This document shows, piece after piece, positions 7,823 through 8,788 of a stretch of 8,788 bases of DNA. Each line of letters begins with the position of its first letter. The stretch's first letter is position 1. The position numbers and the translations under genes are program-made. The DNA is taken from positions 1-8,788 of the forward strand of contig OMQI01000014.1 in assembly GCA_900313185.1 (NCBI GenBank), in the 5' to 3' direction. This DNA comes from an uncultured Rhodospirillaceae bacterium. Lineage in GTDB: Bacteria > Pseudomonadota > Alphaproteobacteria > RF32 > CAG-239. The notes under the pieces are model-generated. The model worked only from the letters and a program-made list of their open reading frames with translations. It had not been told where the DNA came from and searched no databases.

Positions 7823-8209
7823 ATGGAAAAAATGCGTATTTTAGACGGTGAAGTTGTTACGTTAGTGACAATCCCGCGTATGCTTCCGGTCGTTATGAGA
7901 CCAGGCATCGGAGAATATGACCATCCTTATGTAATCAAAACAACCCCTTGCGTGGTAGTTAACGGAAAGTATAAGGATCTCCGCACCGGTGCCAAAGTTG
8001 AAAAAAAGGATAATATGTTGGAATGGAAGAACTTGTCCGGTACAGTATTTCGTTACAAGAATAAGCGCAACTTCCCCGAGGAGTGCCTTTTAACCTCTAG
8101 AAGTTTCGAAAACGGTAAGCTCTTGCTGCTCTCCATCAATCCTAACGAAATCACTCCCACTATGGTTGCACACACAATACGTGACCGACAGGTGAAAGAG
8201 GATTACTGA
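7823..8209 (+). CDS. Hypothetical protein, 128 aa, probably beta-rich and soluble
   Basis: I do not recognise this protein. There is no signal peptide, TM helix, Cys pair or nucleotide-binding motif. Its short alternating strands (RILDGEVVTLVTIPRML, HPYVIKTTPCVVVNGKY, KLLLLSINP) suggest a compact mostly-beta fold with a polar C-terminal helix (PTMVAHTIRDRQVKEDY). Two in-frame starts exist: ATG 7823 (MEKMRIL) and ATG 7832 (MRIL). Neither has a proper Shine-Dalgarno sequence; the leader before 7823 is AT-rich, and 7832 has only GGA a few bases upstream. Codon choice differs from the tkt operon: Lys AAG outnumbers AAA 7 to 5, AAC is frequent, and the stop is TGA. With a good promoter before it and a terminator 5 nt after it, it is a self-contained gene, very probably real. 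Function unknown; possibly acquired. Confidence 0.75.
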   Translation: MEKMRILDGEVVTLVTIPRMLPVVMRPGIGEYDHPYVIKTTPCVVVNGKYKDLRTGAKVEKKDNMLEWKNLSGTVFRYKNKRNFPEECLLTSRSFENGKLLLLSINPNEITPTMVAHTIRDRQVKEDY

Positions 8210-8214
8210 TTCTG

Positions 8215-8253
8215 AGCTCTCACAAGTTTAAAACACTTGTTGAGAGCTTTTTT
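8215..8253 (+). terminator. Rho-independent terminator of the 128-aa gene
   Basis: AGCTCTCACAAGT (8215-8227) pairs with ACTTGTTGAGAGCT (8235-8248) with one bulged base, a 7-nt loop and a T-tract at 8248-8253. It starts 5 nt after the stop codon. Confidence 0.9.
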
Positions 8254-8287
8254 ATATTCAGATGAAAATGTAATAAAATAAGCGTAT

Positions 8288-8335
8288 TTAAAAAACCAAA
8301 AGGTCAACTTTTTTTTGCAAAAAAGCTGACCTTTT
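8288..8335 (-). terminator. Terminator of the leftward 103-aa gene
   Basis: Arms 8298-8314 and 8319-8335 form a 17-bp hairpin with a 4-nt loop. In minus-strand RNA the single non-Watson-Crick position is a G-U wobble, whereas on the plus strand it is an A-C mismatch; a T-run (minus strand, 8290-8295) follows two bases after the stem. Both facts favour function in the leftward direction. The hairpin starts about 4 nt past the stop of the 103-aa gene. The A/T tracts in the arms could give weaker bidirectional activity. Confidence 0.85.
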
Positions 8336-8339
8336 CGTT

Positions 8340-8651
8340 TTAATGGAACATCATTGTTGGTCCCCACTGTTTTTTCGTTGCACGAAAGACACGAGCGGGG
8401 CGGATGAAACCGTGACTGGCAGCTATTTCAGCGTTCTGAGCGTTGAAGTGAAGAGCAATCTCATCATCTGTATAACCTGCCTCACGGAGCTGTCTAACCT
8501 CATCTTGATGTGTTTCTTTCAGGCTTGCGTTCAGGCCTGACTTGATGCGACGACCATTTGCCAAAGCATTCAATCTTCCTGCTACCTTACTCTCTGGAAC
8601 CATAACACCAGAAACACATACCATCTTCTCGTTTTTAATGTTCTTTTTCAT
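8340..8651 (-). CDS. Hypothetical protein, 103 aa, weak HTH-like region
   Basis: I do not recognise this small, basic, soluble protein. There is no signal peptide or TM segment. Residues 1-45 are Lys/Arg-rich (VPESKVAGRLNALANGRR). Residues 49-70 (QDEVRQLREAGYTDDEIALHFN) read as helix, Gly turn, helix, with the xLRxxGYTDDEIAxxF pattern common in helix-turn-helix proteins. A further helix (NAEIAASHGF) and a basic stretch (RPARVFRATKKQW) follow. DNA binding is therefore possible but unproven. ATG 8651 has no Shine-Dalgarno sequence; an internal ATG (Met10) preceded by GAGAAG is an alternative. Glu codons are GAG in five of seven cases, the reverse of the GAA-dominated tkt operon, suggesting a different origin. 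It converges with the 128-aa gene, has its own promoter and terminator, and is probably real. Confidence 0.72.
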   Translation of the reverse strand: MKKNIKNEKMVCVSGVMVPESKVAGRLNALANGRRIKSGLNASLKETHQDEVRQLREAGYTDDEIALHFNAQNAEIAASHGFIRPARVFRATKKQWGPTMMFH

Positions 8652-8698
8652 AATTGTACTTTTTAATTATTTTATTAATGCTTAAATTTATGTCTAAA

Positions 8699-8727
8699 TT
8701 AATAACACAATAAGCAAATTTTGTCAA
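8699..8727 (-). promoter_or_regulatory. Promoter of the leftward 103-aa gene
   Basis: On the minus strand a perfect TTGACA (8722-8727), a 17-nt spacer and TATTAA (8699-8704, four of six to consensus). Transcription would start near 8692 with a leader of about 40 nt. The first ten bases, TTGACAAAAT, are identical to those of the 128-aa gene's promoter, and a similar TAAATT...AGCATTA block follows the -10 in both. Confidence 0.65.
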
Positions 8728-8757
8728 TATACTTTTTTACTTTTTTTGAAAAAAATC

Positions 8758-8785
8758 TTGTATTTATGTGCATATTTGTTAAAAT
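8758..8785 (+). promoter_or_regulatory. Possible rightward promoter leaving the window
   Basis: TTGTAT (8758-8763), a 16-nt spacer and TAAAAT (8780-8785). It would drive a gene beyond the window, diverging from the 103-aa gene. The surroundings are extremely AT-rich, so this may be chance. Nothing else was recognised between 8728 and 8788. Confidence 0.25.
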
Positions 8786-8788
8786 CAG

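Noticed and set aside
8298..8335. Hairpin with A/T-rich arms as an IS end, attachment site or small RNA
   Set aside because: Position right after a stop, G-U pairing on the minus strand and a following T-run fit a terminator better; no second copy seen.
7823..8651. The two small genes as a toxin-antitoxin pair
   Set aside because: They are convergent with separate promoters and terminators, not an overlapping operon, and neither resembles a known toxin or antitoxin.

Overview
The window is AT-rich chromosomal DNA from a Gram-negative bacterium, most likely a host- or gut-associated member of the Alphaproteobacteria. Two observations point there. A BamB-type lipoprotein implies an outer membrane. 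Next to it is a membrane-anchored TPR-like protein whose pre-membrane motif (EVDEDVKNDNLKVLWNRYG) is typical of the alphaproteobacterial YfgM-like family. The taxonomic call is an inference from protein character, not from a marker gene.

Layout. (1) Bases 1-2736, minus strand: reading leftwards, an uncharacterised four-TM protein with PH-like soluble parts, then the YfgM-like TPR protein, then BamB (cut by the window edge). The last two form the classic yfgM-bamB envelope pair. (2) Bases 2737-2872: a short divergent intergenic region with a perfect inverted repeat (AGTGTA-TTT-TACACT) over the probable leftward promoter. (3) Bases 2873-7650, plus strand: a tight three-gene operon of a 7TM-PAS-GGDEF diguanylate cyclase, an Fe-S RlmC/RlmD-type 23S rRNA uridine methyltransferase lacking a TRAM domain, and transketolase. 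Gaps are 2 and 12 nt, and a strong hairpin terminator closes the operon. (4) Bases 7697-8788: an accessory-looking segment with two small convergent genes of unknown function (128 and 103 aa). Each has its own TTGACA-type promoter and its own terminator. Both lack a clear Shine-Dalgarno sequence, their codon choice leans to AAG, GAG and AAC, and they share a similar promoter/leader layout.

How it fits together. The left block serves envelope biogenesis. The central operon links c-di-GMP synthesis, ribosome modification and the pentose phosphate pathway, probably more by shared transcription than shared function. The right block is the least explained part. The two small genes look like a co-regulated, possibly acquired pair, and the 103-aa protein carries a weak helix-turn-helix-like stretch. 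No tRNA, rRNA, CRISPR array, insertion sequence or riboswitch was recognised. No gene-free stretch exceeds about 175 bases.
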